Source of the DNA: Clostridium putrefaciens
Lineage (GTDB): Bacteria; Bacillota; Clostridia; Clostridiales; Clostridiaceae
Direction: 5' to 3'
Assembly: GCF_900461105.1 (NCBI RefSeq)
Contig: NZ_UFWZ01000001.1
Location: 434,001-498,000 of the forward strand
DNA: 64,000 bases
The notes under the pieces are model-generated. The model had not been told where the DNA came from. It saw only the letters and a program-made list of their open reading frames with translations, and made no database searches. The translations under genes were made by a program, and so were the position numbers. Shown here piece by piece: positions 22,700-31,384 of the stretch (its first letter is position 1; every line of letters begins with the position of its first letter).

Positions 22700-23305
22700 A
22701 TGTTTCTTATAATAGATAACTATGATTCATTTGTATACAACTTAGTAAGATATTTAGAAGAACTAAAGGAAGATGTTAAGGTTTATAAAAATGATAAATT
22801 AACACTAGAAGATGTGGAAAAAATGCAGCCACAAGGAATTATAATTTCTCCAGGTCCTAAGTCACCTAAACAATCAGGTATTTGTGTAGATATAATTAAA
22901 AAGTTTAGTGGGAAGATTCCTATTTTAGGCATATGTCTTGGACATCAAAGTATTGGATATGCATTTGGTGCTAATATTATAAAGGGTAAAGAACCTATAC
23001 ATGGAAAGGTATTTAAAGTATACCATAAAGATATAGGAGTATTTAAACAAATTAAAAATCCAGTGAGGGTTACAAGATATCATTCATTAGTAATAGAAAA
23101 GAAAACACTTCCAGAATGTCTTATTATAACTTGTGAAACTACAGATGGAGTTATAATGGGAGTTAGACATAAAGAATATCTTGTTGAAGGAGTACAATTT
23201 CATCCCGAAGCAGAGCTAACAGAGTGCGGACATGAAATGCTTAAGAATTTCTTAGAAGAAGCAAGAAGAGTTAATAAGGGGGAGTTATATGGAGTTTTTA
23301 ATTAA
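22700..23305 (+). CDS. pabA: Aminodeoxychorismate/anthranilate synthase glutamine amidotransferase subunit
   Basis: A 201-residue class I glutamine amidotransferase that hydrolyses glutamine and passes ammonia to the PabB partner. It shows IIDNYDSFVYN at the N-terminus, the oxyanion/nucleophile block G-I-C-L-G-H-Q-S (Cys ~79) and the H-P-E-A catalytic pair near residue 173. ATG 22700 with TAAGGAGTG. It overlaps the next gene by 17 nt. The pabA-pabB-pabC order shows use in folate (p-aminobenzoate) synthesis; a shared role in tryptophan synthesis is possible because no trp genes are visible here. Confidence 0.9.
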   Translation: MFLIIDNYDSFVYNLVRYLEELKEDVKVYKNDKLTLEDVEKMQPQGIIISPGPKSPKQSGICVDIIKKFSGKIPILGICLGHQSIGYAFGANIIKGKEPIHGKVFKVYHKDIGVFKQIKNPVRVTRYHSLVIEKKTLPECLIITCETTDGVIMGVRHKEYLVEGVQFHPEAELTECGHEMLKNFLEEARRVNKGELYGVFN

Positions 23306-24638
23306 AGAAATAAAAACAGAATTAGATGCTTTTGATATTTACTCAGTATTTAAAGAAGATAAAACAGTTACGATTTTAGATAGTGGTATGGGTGATGGAA
23401 ATTTAGGTAGATACTCTTTTATAGGATTAAACTCTTTTGCTACATTTAAGTATGAAAATAATATTTGTATTATAAATAAAAAAAGATTTAATGGTGAACC
23501 TTTTGAAGAACTTGGTAAACTGATTAGTAAATACAAAATTAAAAATAATACAGAATTTCCATATGTAGCCGGAGCTATGGGGTACATTTCTTATGATATA
23601 GGAAGGCCTATAGAAGGGATTCATACTATGAATGTGGAGGAAGTGAAGATACCTGGTTGTTATTTTTATTTTTATGATAATGGGATAATAGTAGATAACA
23701 TCAAAAAGAAAACTTACATTACTTCTTTAGGAATATTGAAGTCAAAAGAAGATAGTATTAATGAACTAAAAGATAAAATACTCAAGGGACATAAAATTCA
23801 ATATACAGAACTAAATAAGAGTGATACGGAGTTTATATCAAATTTTGGTAAAGATGAGTATATAGATACGGTAGAGAGGGTTAGGCAGTATATAAGGAAT
23901 GGTGATGTTTATATTACTAATCTAACTCAAAGATTCTGCTGTGAAACAAAAAAAGAACCTTATGAGGTATATAAGGACTTAAGACATATAAATCCTGCTC
24001 CATTTGCTGCATTTATGAATGTTGAAGATTTTAGTTTAGTATGTTCTTCCCCAGAGAGGTTTTTAAAAATAATGAATAATATTGTAGAAACAAGACCTAT
24101 TAAGGGTACAAGACCAAGAGGTAAAAATAAGGAAGAAGATTTTAAAAATAGAAAAGAACTTATAGATAGCGAAAAGGATAAGTCAGAGTTATTAATGATT
24201 GTAGATTTGGAGAGAAATGATTTAAGCAAAGTTTGTAAACCTTATTCTGTGAAGGTAACAGAGCTCTTTAAGTTAGAGGAGTACAGTACGGTATTTCACT
24301 TAGTATCTACTATTATAGGAGAGTTAAAAGATGAATATACAGCAATAGATTGCATAAAAGCATGTTTCCCAGGAGGATCTATAACCGGTGCACCTAAGGT
24401 CAGATCTATGGAAGTAATTGATGAATTAGAGCATAATAGAAGAAATGTTTATACAGGATGTATAGGATACTTAGGTTTTGATGGTAATGCAGATTTAAAT
24501 ATAGTTATAAGAACTATATTTATGAAAGATGGAAAGGCTTATCTAGGTGTGGGTGGAGGAATTACCTGGGAATCGAAAAAAGAAGAAGAATATGATGAAA
24601 CATTAGATAAAGCCAGAGCTTTAATGAAAGTACTATAA
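23289..24638 (+). CDS. pabB: Aminodeoxychorismate synthase component I
   Basis: A 449-residue chorismate-binding enzyme converting chorismate and ammonia to 4-amino-4-deoxychorismate. The C-terminal domain carries N-L-T-Q-R-F (residues ~217-222), P-A-P-F-A-A-F, the S-S-P-E-R-F block, E-T-R-P-I-K-G-T-R-P-R-G and C-F-P-G-G-S-I-T-G-A-P-K, all diagnostic of the TrpE/PabB/MenF fold. P-I-K-G-T, with the catalytic lysine of PabB, favours aminodeoxychorismate over anthranilate synthesis. The start at 23289 lies inside the pabA end with AAGGGGGAG before it, implying translational coupling. Confidence 0.9.
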   Translation: MEFLIKEIKTELDAFDIYSVFKEDKTVTILDSGMGDGNLGRYSFIGLNSFATFKYENNICIINKKRFNGEPFEELGKLISKYKIKNNTEFPYVAGAMGYISYDIGRPIEGIHTMNVEEVKIPGCYFYFYDNGIIVDNIKKKTYITSLGILKSKEDSINELKDKILKGHKIQYTELNKSDTEFISNFGKDEYIDTVERVRQYIRNGDVYITNLTQRFCCETKKEPYEVYKDLRHINPAPFAAFMNVEDFSLVCSSPERFLKIMNNIVETRPIKGTRPRGKNKEEDFKNRKELIDSEKDKSELLMIVDLERNDLSKVCKPYSVKVTELFKLEEYSTVFHLVSTIIGELKDEYTAIDCIKACFPGGSITGAPKVRSMEVIDELEHNRRNVYTGCIGYLGFDGNADLNIVIRTIFMKDGKAYLGVGGGITWESKKEEEYDETLDKARALMKVL

Positions 24639-24654
24639 AGGGGTTTTTTTAGTC

Positions 24655-25410
24655 ATGATACTTTTAAATGGTAATGTGGTAGAAGACGACAAAGTTTTTT
24701 TAGATAGTGGGGTTTATTTTGGAAGGGGACTTTTTGAAACTATGATTGTAGACAATGTACCACTTTTTCTTGAATATCATTTAGATAGGATAAATAAGGG
24801 TCTTTTTATTATAGGAATATATAAACAAATTACTAAAGATGAAGTTTTAGATGCTGTTAAGAAGCTTCAGTGTAATAACTGTGTTTTAAAGTTAGTGGTT
24901 ACAGAGGAAAATACATTATTCACCAATAGAAAAAACGATTATACTGAGGAACATTATAAAAAGGGATTTAAAGTTAAAATAAGTTCGGTGAAGCGAAATG
25001 AGTTTTCTGAAATTACATACTTAAAATCATTGAATTATTTAGAAAACATATTGGAACATGAAAAATGTATTAATGAGGGATATAATGAGGTGTTGTTTTT
25101 TAACACAGAGGATAAATTAGCAGAGGGAAGTGTATCTAATGTATTTTTCATAAAGAATAAAAAGATATATACTCCATCTACAGAATGTGGATTGCTTGAG
25201 GGTATTGTAAGAAAATTTATAATCAATAACTTTGATGTTACTGAAGGTAAATTCATAAGGTCTGATCTAATGTCGGCGGATAGTGTTTTTTTAACTAATA
25301 GCCTTATGGGAGTAATGAGGGTCTCCAATATTTACAAAACAAATTTTGATGAATGTAGTATTATTAAGAAGATAAAAAAAGCTTATCAAGAACAATTGAC
25401 AAAATATTAA
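24655..25410 (+). CDS. pabC: Aminodeoxychorismate lyase (class IV PLP enzyme)
   Basis: A 251-residue fold-type IV PLP protein that releases pyruvate from aminodeoxychorismate to yield p-aminobenzoate. It shows G-V-Y-F-G-R-G-L-F-E-T-M near the N-terminus, L-K-S-L-N-Y-L as the likely PLP-lysine region (~residue 122), N-E-V-L-F-F-N, and E-G-S-V-S-N-V-F-F followed by E-C-G-L-L-E-G-I-V-R. It begins 16 nt after pabB with a GGGG site. A branched-chain or D-amino-acid aminotransferase is the alternative for this fold, but the operon settles the call. Confidence 0.85.
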   Translation: MILLNGNVVEDDKVFLDSGVYFGRGLFETMIVDNVPLFLEYHLDRINKGLFIIGIYKQITKDEVLDAVKKLQCNNCVLKLVVTEENTLFTNRKNDYTEEHYKKGFKVKISSVKRNEFSEITYLKSLNYLENILEHEKCINEGYNEVLFFNTEDKLAEGSVSNVFFIKNKKIYTPSTECGLLEGIVRKFIINNFDVTEGKFIRSDLMSADSVFLTNSLMGVMRVSNIYKTNFDECSIIKKIKKAYQEQLTKY

Positions 25411-25424
25411 ACATGAATATTATA

Positions 25425-25492
25425 AGGGGTAAGATAATAACTTCTTCACCCTGTAACACCCCAGGATCCGACAAGCAAGGGGTAGAAAATAA
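25425..25492 (+). repeat. Very degenerate repeat-family fragment (tentative)
   Basis: AAGGGGTAAGATAATAACTT, CTTCACCC and AACACCCC recall the central hairpin of the dispersed repeat (GGAGGGTAACTTCGTCC, CCTCCAGCACC), followed by CAAGCAAGGGGTAGAA. It can fold as a GGGGT/ACACCCC hairpin and may terminate pabC. The rest of the 273-bp gap is AT-rich promoter-like sequence for the wall protein. Confidence 0.35.
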
Positions 25493-25683
25493 ACAAAATA
25501 TAAAATATATTAAGCATCCTTACTTTGTATAGATAATATGAATAGAAGATCAAATATACATTATAATTACAAATAACTACAATCATTGATAATATATTAC
25601 AAACGTGATACACTCATGACTGTGAAGAAAATACTTTTATCATTGATTAAATATACAATAAGTAAAAGTGAAAGGGGAAAATT

Positions 25684-27771
25684 ATGCGCAAAAAAATCAG
25701 ATTTATGGTACTATTCCTATCAGTTTTAATGTTATTTTCCTTAGGAGTACAAAATGAAGCTATGGCATATGTAATAAATAAGGATGAAATTGTAACTCCT
25801 GATAAAGATGATGTACTACCAGATGAAATGCTTAACTGGGTTATAAGATGTGCAAAGAAAAAGACAAAAGATTATAGTTATATTAAATTAACAAAGGAAG
25901 ACTTGTTACAATTACCAGAGATTTATTATTCTGAGGGAGATCACTATGATCTATATGAATTTAATGTATTTGTTAAAAGTATTGAAGGGCTTCAATATGC
26001 TAATGATACAGAAAGGATTATATTACCTTATAATGAAATTTCAGATTTAAATCCTATATCAAAGTTGACTAAGGTAAATAAAATTATATTAAATTGTAAT
26101 GAAATTTCAGATATTAGACCATTAGAAAATCTAATAAATGTTACAGATATTCATTTAGGTGATAATGAACTTACAACTTTAGAGCCTCTTTCTAAGATGA
26201 CCAAGCTTACAAGTTTAAACGTTGAATTAAATCATGAAATAAGTAATATAAGTACCATAAAAAACTTTCCTAAATTGAAATACTTAAATTTAGGATATAA
26301 TAATATATCAGACATTACTGCATTAAAAGAGTTAAAAGATATGGAGGATGCATTAATACTAGGATCAAATAAAATCCAAGATATAAGTCCAATTGCTAGT
26401 ATGACAAAATTAAAAGAGTTAGACCTTTCTTCTAACAATATTTCAGATATTAGTGTTTTAAAAAACCTTAAAAGTCTTAAAATTTTAAGACTAAGCAATA
26501 ATAGTGGCATAAAAGATATTACACCACTTACAAACCTTACTCAATTGGATAAGAATGAATTATGGATTACAGGAACAGCAATAGAAAATGAAAAGGATAA
26601 CTTATTTAAGATAATCGATGTCAATAAACTAATTAATAAATTTAAAGCAAATTCTATTACTATTAATGATAAAGATGAAGTAGCTAAAGCAAGAAAAGCT
26701 TTTGATTTACTTCCAAAAGATTTACAAAAATATATTAAAGAATTAAAAATTACTGCAGCAGAAGAAAATATAGATAGACTTGAAAAAGGTGAATCAATAA
26801 AACAATATCCTGAATTAAGTGAATTTGATGACCAACCAATGGTAGTAGAAGATATGAAAACGTTAGAAGTTAAGGTAGTAGATAAAAGTGGAAAGCCATT
26901 GAGTAATGTGAATTTTAATCTTAAGTCTTTTTTTGATAAAAAGTTAACTTCAGATGAAAAGGGTGTCATTAAATATTCTGTTGTTCCTTGGGAAAGATAC
27001 CTAGAATATAAGATAGAACTTGATGATAAAGATACATATACTTCAGATATAGAGGAAATTACATTTAAAATAGATGGTACTCCAAAGATAGCTGAAATAA
27101 ATGGACAAGCCGTTACAGGAAAAGAAAATCTTAAGTTTGTACTTACAACTAAAGGGGAAGTAAAACCTGTAGTAGAAAAATTAAAACTTCAAAGCGCAAT
27201 ATTAGATGCAGAAAGTAAAGATGCAAATAAGTATACAGAAGAAAGCTATAAACAATTAACTAATGCATTAGCAGCAGGTAAAGAAATATTACAAAATGAA
27301 GATGCAACAAAAGAAGAAGTTGAATTAAATACTAACAATGTAATTGATGCAATAGCTAAATTAGTAGAAAAAAGCATAGAATCAGAAGTAACACCAGGAG
27401 TAGAACCTGAAGTAACACCAGGAGTAGAACCTGAAGTTAAACCAGAGGTTAAACCTGAAGTTAAACCAGAGGTTAAACCTGAAGTTAAACCAGAGATTAA
27501 ACCTGAAGTGAAACCAGAAGTGAAACTAGAGGTTGAACTCGAAGTGAAACCAGAGGTTGAGCTCGAAGTTAATACAGAAGTAAAACCAGAAACTAAACCT
27601 GAGGTTAAATCGATTTCACAAACTGTATCAGAAAATAAGAAAACAGATAATAAGAAATCTAGCCTATTACCCAAAACAGGTGGATCATCATTAAATATGA
27701 ATATTATCTTAGGAAGTTTTTTAACTGTTATAGGTATTGGTATGACTTTATTAAAAAAAGTTAATATATAG
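25684..27771 (+). CDS. LPXTG-anchored surface protein with leucine-rich repeats and FIVAR domain
   Basis: A 695-residue exported protein. A signal peptide occupies residues ~1-28 (M-R-K-K-I-R...A-M-A). Internalin-like 22-residue leucine-rich repeats (I-S-D-I-x-x-L-x-x-L-x-x-L-x-x-L-x-L-x-x-N) cover about 100-300, followed by a helical linker. A beta-rich prealbumin-like segment (E-V-K-V-V-D-K-S-G-K-P-L) lies near 395-480 and a FIVAR helix pair near 500-565. Then come E-V-K-P repeats, the sortase motif L662-P-K-T-G-G, a hydrophobic helix and K-K tail. Sortase A would link it to peptidoglycan; LRR and FIVAR modules suggest binding to protein or glycan ligands. Monocistronic, with AAAGGGGA before the ATG. 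Confidence 0.9.
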   Translation: MRKKIRFMVLFLSVLMLFSLGVQNEAMAYVINKDEIVTPDKDDVLPDEMLNWVIRCAKKKTKDYSYIKLTKEDLLQLPEIYYSEGDHYDLYEFNVFVKSIEGLQYANDTERIILPYNEISDLNPISKLTKVNKIILNCNEISDIRPLENLINVTDIHLGDNELTTLEPLSKMTKLTSLNVELNHEISNISTIKNFPKLKYLNLGYNNISDITALKELKDMEDALILGSNKIQDISPIASMTKLKELDLSSNNISDISVLKNLKSLKILRLSNNSGIKDITPLTNLTQLDKNELWITGTAIENEKDNLFKIIDVNKLINKFKANSITINDKDEVAKARKAFDLLPKDLQKYIKELKITAAEENIDRLEKGESIKQYPELSEFDDQPMVVEDMKTLEVKVVDKSGKPLSNVNFNLKSFFDKKLTSDEKGVIKYSVVPWERYLEYKIELDDKDTYTSDIEEITFKIDGTPKIAEINGQAVTGKENLKFVLTTKGEVKPVVEKLKLQSAILDAESKDANKYTEESYKQLTNALAAGKEILQNEDATKEEVELNTNNVIDAIAKLVEKSIESEVTPGVEPEVTPGVEPEVKPEVKPEVKPEVKPEVKPEIKPEVKPEVKLEVELEVKPEVELEVNTEVKPETKPEVKSISQTVSENKKTDNKKSSLLPKTGGSSLNMNIILGSFLTVIGIGMTLLKKVNI
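27385..27604 (+). repeat. Tandem 24-bp coding repeats (E-V-x-P-x-V-x-P wall spacer)
   Basis: GAAGTWACACCAGGAGTAGAACCT-type and GAAGTTAAACCAGAGGTTAAACCT-type 24-mers occur in tandem within the LPXTG gene, at least two of the first type and several of the second, decaying toward the 3' end. They encode a proline-rich cell-wall-spanning spacer and can vary in number by slippage. The strand complement is also open here, an artefact of the repeat. Confidence 0.85.
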
Positions 27772-27852
27772 AATTTAAGTCACGACGATTAAATTAATAA
27801 TTTATATTAAATGTGAAAGAATAAGAAATAGAGAACCAGTATGTAAATAATA

Positions 27853-27888
27853 ACTGCCAAATTGAGTAAAATTAATTTGGTAGTTTTT
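27853..27888 (+). terminator. Intrinsic terminator between wall protein and nuclease-Hsp70 operon
   Basis: CTGCCAAATT (27854-27863) pairs with AATTTGGTAG (27874-27883), followed by TTTTTG. The rest of the 278-bp gap (27772-28049) is AT-rich without recognisable genes. Confidence 0.75.
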
Positions 27889-28049
27889 GTTTATGAAAAT
27901 GTATAGATGTGGTAATATATAATGTGAGTAAAAAACAAAATGAAAAGGTATACTAAATAGAAAAACACAAAATATCTAAAATCAAAATTCATGGAATCTT
28001 ATATTTTTAAATTTAGGATGAGGTTGGTGAGTAAATAATAAATATTATT

Positions 28050-29921
28050 ATGCAATATAAAGAGTTATTAAAATTAGAACAAAGTGCTAGAAATAATTTT
28101 AAATATCACATATTAAAAGCAAATGTTGAGTATGAACTAGGGGAATTTAAATTATGCAAGTCTTCATATGAGAATAGCATAATATTAATGGAAGATGATG
28201 AGTTATCATTAATAAGTTTAATAGAATTAGCTACATTAATAGGAGGATGGGACTATCTTTTTAGAAATATTAATCTAAAAAAGGTGTTTAATAAAGATTA
28301 TGATGATGAGTTTTTGGATAGCTGTAGTAAGTTAATAAAAGCTAAAATAAGTGGAACATCCTTTGATGTGTCAGAATTAATAAAATGTGCTAAAACAAAA
28401 AAACAAAAGAGTATATCAGCTTATTTGACGGCTATATTTATTCCTAATGATGAGGAAAGACTATATGATGTTGCATTAGAACTATTTGAGGGAAATCTAG
28501 CAGCAGCTGAATATCTTTATGGATGTGGTAAGGAACTAAATATAGATATAATAACGAAGCTTATATATTTAGACATGATAGGGAATAAGAGTGTTTTGGA
28601 GTCTAAAAGGGAAGATGAGTTAGGGTTAGAGTTTCTTCCCCTTGGTGGTGGAGATAATATAGGAGCTAGCTCCTACTTTTTAAAAGTTAAAGAGGTAAAC
28701 ATTTTAATAGATGCAGGTATTAAACTTGAGGGAAACAAAGTTATATATCCTAATTATCAATTACTTATAGATAAAGAATTGATTAATAAATTAGATTATG
28801 TAATCATAACGCATGCTCATTTAGATCATTGTGGTGGAATAGTTGAATTATATAAGTTAAATAAAGGCATTAAACCAATAATGACTAGAGAAACTAAGGA
28901 GTTATTAAGATTTAACTTAAAGCATCAGTTTGATAATGAAAATGATTTATATATATTAGATTCTCTGTTAGATAGAATTATAATATTAGACTTTAATAAA
29001 AGAATTTATCTAAGAAATGAGGAGGTTTCCATTGAACTATACAGAGCTGGTCATATATTAGGGGCAAGTTCTATTATGATAAGAAGCGATAAGTGTAGTA
29101 TATTTCATACGGGAGATTTCTGTACTAGAGATCAAGAAACTATAGAGGGTATTGATTTCCCTATAGGTGAAAAAATCGATGTACTTATTACTGAGTCCAC
29201 TTATGGAGATAGCCAATGTAAGTCTGTTAATCATGAATGTAAAAGGCTAAAAGAGTTTGTTCAAGAAAAGATGAATGAAGGGAAGCAAGTACTGATTCCT
29301 TCATTTTCTATTGGGCGTGCTCAAGAAATATTAGCTTTAATATCTAGGAAAAGTGAAAGTAGGGCAAGGGTGTATTTAGATGGTAGTGCAGTAGAGGCCT
29401 CTGCTATTTATCACAAATATGCTGAGAAGGCTATGGGGGATTTAAGATATTATATTGTGGATGAAAAGCTTTATAGTTCAAAAAAGATATTTATTGAACA
29501 GGAAGCTTTGAGTAATAGATGCTGTATAGTAACAAGTTCAGGTATGTTGCTTGAAGGAAGTGCTTCCTCTCAGTATGCTAAAACTATGTTAGGAAATGAT
29601 AATTGTGTTTGTATATTAACAGGATATCAAGCAAGTGGAACACTTGGATTAAGATTAAAAGAACAATTAAATTTTGAACATAAATATATCACTATTGAAG
29701 ATGAAAGAATTATTATAAAAGCGGAATTAAATGAATTCAATTTATCAGCTCATGCTAATTTAAATGAAATATTAGCTTTAGAATTATGTTTAAAAGCTAA
29801 TAATGTAATCTTAATACATGGTGAATTCAAGGACAAGCATTCAATATTAGAAGACAAATTAAATGAAATCGATAATGTTAAAGTTTATCAAAGTAAGAAT
29901 AATGACTTAATTAGTTTGTAG
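28050..29921 (+). CDS. Beta-CASP metallo-beta-lactamase nuclease with helical N-terminal extension
   Basis: A 623-residue protein. Residues 1-~195 are helical and TPR-like. From ~200 it is an MBL fold with L-G-G-G-D-N-I-G-A-S-S, H255-A-H257-L-D259-H260, H335 in A-G-H-I-L-G-A-S-S and H353-T-G-D356-F. A beta-CASP insert follows, with S-F-S-I-G-R-A-Q-E and S-S-G-M-L-L-E-G, and the terminal S-A-H568-A-N and H590-G-E. All metal ligands of CPSF73/archaeal-type RNA exo-endonucleases are present, so RNA (or DNA) cleavage is likely. It is first gene of the Hsp70 operon. The start is uncertain: GAGG lies 27 nt upstream of ATG 28050, and the frame is open to a stop at 28032, so a rarer start codon is possible. 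Confidence 0.85.
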   Translation: MQYKELLKLEQSARNNFKYHILKANVEYELGEFKLCKSSYENSIILMEDDELSLISLIELATLIGGWDYLFRNINLKKVFNKDYDDEFLDSCSKLIKAKISGTSFDVSELIKCAKTKKQKSISAYLTAIFIPNDEERLYDVALELFEGNLAAAEYLYGCGKELNIDIITKLIYLDMIGNKSVLESKREDELGLEFLPLGGGDNIGASSYFLKVKEVNILIDAGIKLEGNKVIYPNYQLLIDKELINKLDYVIITHAHLDHCGGIVELYKLNKGIKPIMTRETKELLRFNLKHQFDNENDLYILDSLLDRIIILDFNKRIYLRNEEVSIELYRAGHILGASSIMIRSDKCSIFHTGDFCTRDQETIEGIDFPIGEKIDVLITESTYGDSQCKSVNHECKRLKEFVQEKMNEGKQVLIPSFSIGRAQEILALISRKSESRARVYLDGSAVEASAIYHKYAEKAMGDLRYYIVDEKLYSSKKIFIEQEALSNRCCIVTSSGMLLEGSASSQYAKTMLGNDNCVCILTGYQASGTLGLRLKEQLNFEHKYITIEDERIIIKAELNEFNLSAHANLNEILALELCLKANNVILIHGEFKDKHSILEDKLNEIDNVKVYQSKNNDLISL

Positions 29922-29933
29922 GAGGTTCAAATA

Positions 29934-31370
29934 ATGAAAGAAACAATTAAAAAGGTTATATTACATCCATATTTAAAGTCCTGGAATAGATATTTACAAG
30001 ATAAAGAGAAGGTGGACATTGTAGAACGGTTGAAGCCTTTTAATTTGAGTGAGGAAAAAGAGAGGAGAGATATTGGATTTAAAATAACATTCTCTATTTT
30101 TAAAACTAGTAAGGAATTAGATAACCCAGGTGATGTGACGATAAAGGTACTAGAGATACTGGGTGAATATGAATATCTTAATGAAGATATAATAAAAGCT
30201 TTTCAGAGTCGATTAATGTTAACAACAGAGGTGGGCTTAAAAGATTACCATGAAATGTTTAATAGCAATATTATTAATTTTAGTGTAGAAAGAAGGGCTA
30301 ATAAATATACAAATTGGTTTGTAGAATTAATTACGTATTATTATATTTCAAAAGGGAATACAAGTCCTAATGAAATAAAAATGGAAATTGAAAATATTAT
30401 AATAAAGAGTAGTAATATGGCTAATATAAAAGAACAAAGTATATATGATATTCAAAAACAAAAAGGATTTTTGAGGAAAGAAATAATGGATAATATAAGC
30501 GATATTATAATGGAACATAAAGACGATATAGATGAGTTATGTAAGGACATTGTAAGTAAGTCAGAAAAGGGTTCAGATTTAATTCATGGAGAAGTGATGA
30601 CACAAGTAGTCACACCTCCAGTTACTCCGACGTCTATTTCTACTACTAGAGATGTGGCAAGTGACATATTAAACGTGTTTAGTAGTGCTACTAATAATAA
30701 AAGTGAAATAGCGGAAGTCTTACCTATGAAAGATAAAGCTTCAAAAAAGGATATTAAAAGTGAAGATGTGATAAAGAAAGATATTAAAAGTGAAGATGTG
30801 ATAAAGAAAGATATTAATAGTGAAAATATAATAGAAAAGGATACTAAAAGCGAAAATGTAATGAAAAATCATATTAAAATTAAAAATATAATAGAAAAAA
30901 CCAAAGAAGTAAAAAGCAATGAGAAGTCCGTTCTTGATGACACTATTAATCATTTAAAAGCTTTAGCAAATTCACTAGGATATAACATTGTGAAAAAACA
31001 TGAATTAAGTAAAGATGATGAAGGCTTAGAAAAGGATATAAAACTATTAAAATCAATGGCAGATATAGAAAATCAATTCGTGTTAAGTGAGCTCTACAAC
31101 TCATATAAGAATATTAACACTATATCAAAGGAGAATTTAGGAGCAAACATTGAAAGTTTCTTTGTTAATCTTGCATTGAATCAATTTGAGGTAAATGAAG
31201 ATGAGTATAAGGTAGGACAAGTAGTAAAGGTTAATACAAAAGATGCATTAAAAGAATATAAGTTTAACAATGCAGTTAGTAAAGATGGTGAGATCGAAGG
31301 GGTGGTAAAATACCTGTCTTGGAGTTATAAGGGTATTAAGGTAGTCCCTATGATTATAGAGCCTAAATAA
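29934..31370 (+). CDS. Helical protein with GrpE-like C-terminal domain
   Basis: A 478-residue protein. Residues 1-~215 are helical without a recognised motif. About 260-325 holds a low-complexity region of repeated K-K-D-I-K-S-E-D-V-I units. About 330-400 is predicted coiled or helical. The C-terminus E-V-N-E-D-E-Y-K-V-G-Q-V-V...G-E-I-E-G-V-V-K-Y-L-S-W-S-Y-K-G-I-K-V-V-P-M-I-I-E resembles the small beta-domain of GrpE, the nucleotide exchange factor that opens DnaK. The next gene is an Hsp70, which strengthens this reading. AGGAGG precedes the ATG, 12 nt after the nuclease gene. The GrpE relation is by eye and should be treated as a hypothesis. Confidence 0.6.
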   Translation: MKETIKKVILHPYLKSWNRYLQDKEKVDIVERLKPFNLSEEKERRDIGFKITFSIFKTSKELDNPGDVTIKVLEILGEYEYLNEDIIKAFQSRLMLTTEVGLKDYHEMFNSNIINFSVERRANKYTNWFVELITYYYISKGNTSPNEIKMEIENIIIKSSNMANIKEQSIYDIQKQKGFLRKEIMDNISDIIMEHKDDIDELCKDIVSKSEKGSDLIHGEVMTQVVTPPVTPTSISTTRDVASDILNVFSSATNNKSEIAEVLPMKDKASKKDIKSEDVIKKDIKSEDVIKKDINSENIIEKDTKSENVMKNHIKIKNIIEKTKEVKSNEKSVLDDTINHLKALANSLGYNIVKKHELSKDDEGLEKDIKLLKSMADIENQFVLSELYNSYKNINTISKENLGANIESFFVNLALNQFEVNEDEYKVGQVVKVNTKDALKEYKFNNAVSKDGEIEGVVKYLSWSYKGIKVVPMIIEPK

Positions 31371-31384
31371 AAGGAGGAATAAAT

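Noticed and set aside
27246-27674. Minus-strand 142-codon S/T/G-rich frame in the LPXTG gene
   Set aside because: Open only because the plus-strand E-V-K-P tandem repeats lack stop codons in complement; it has no start signals.
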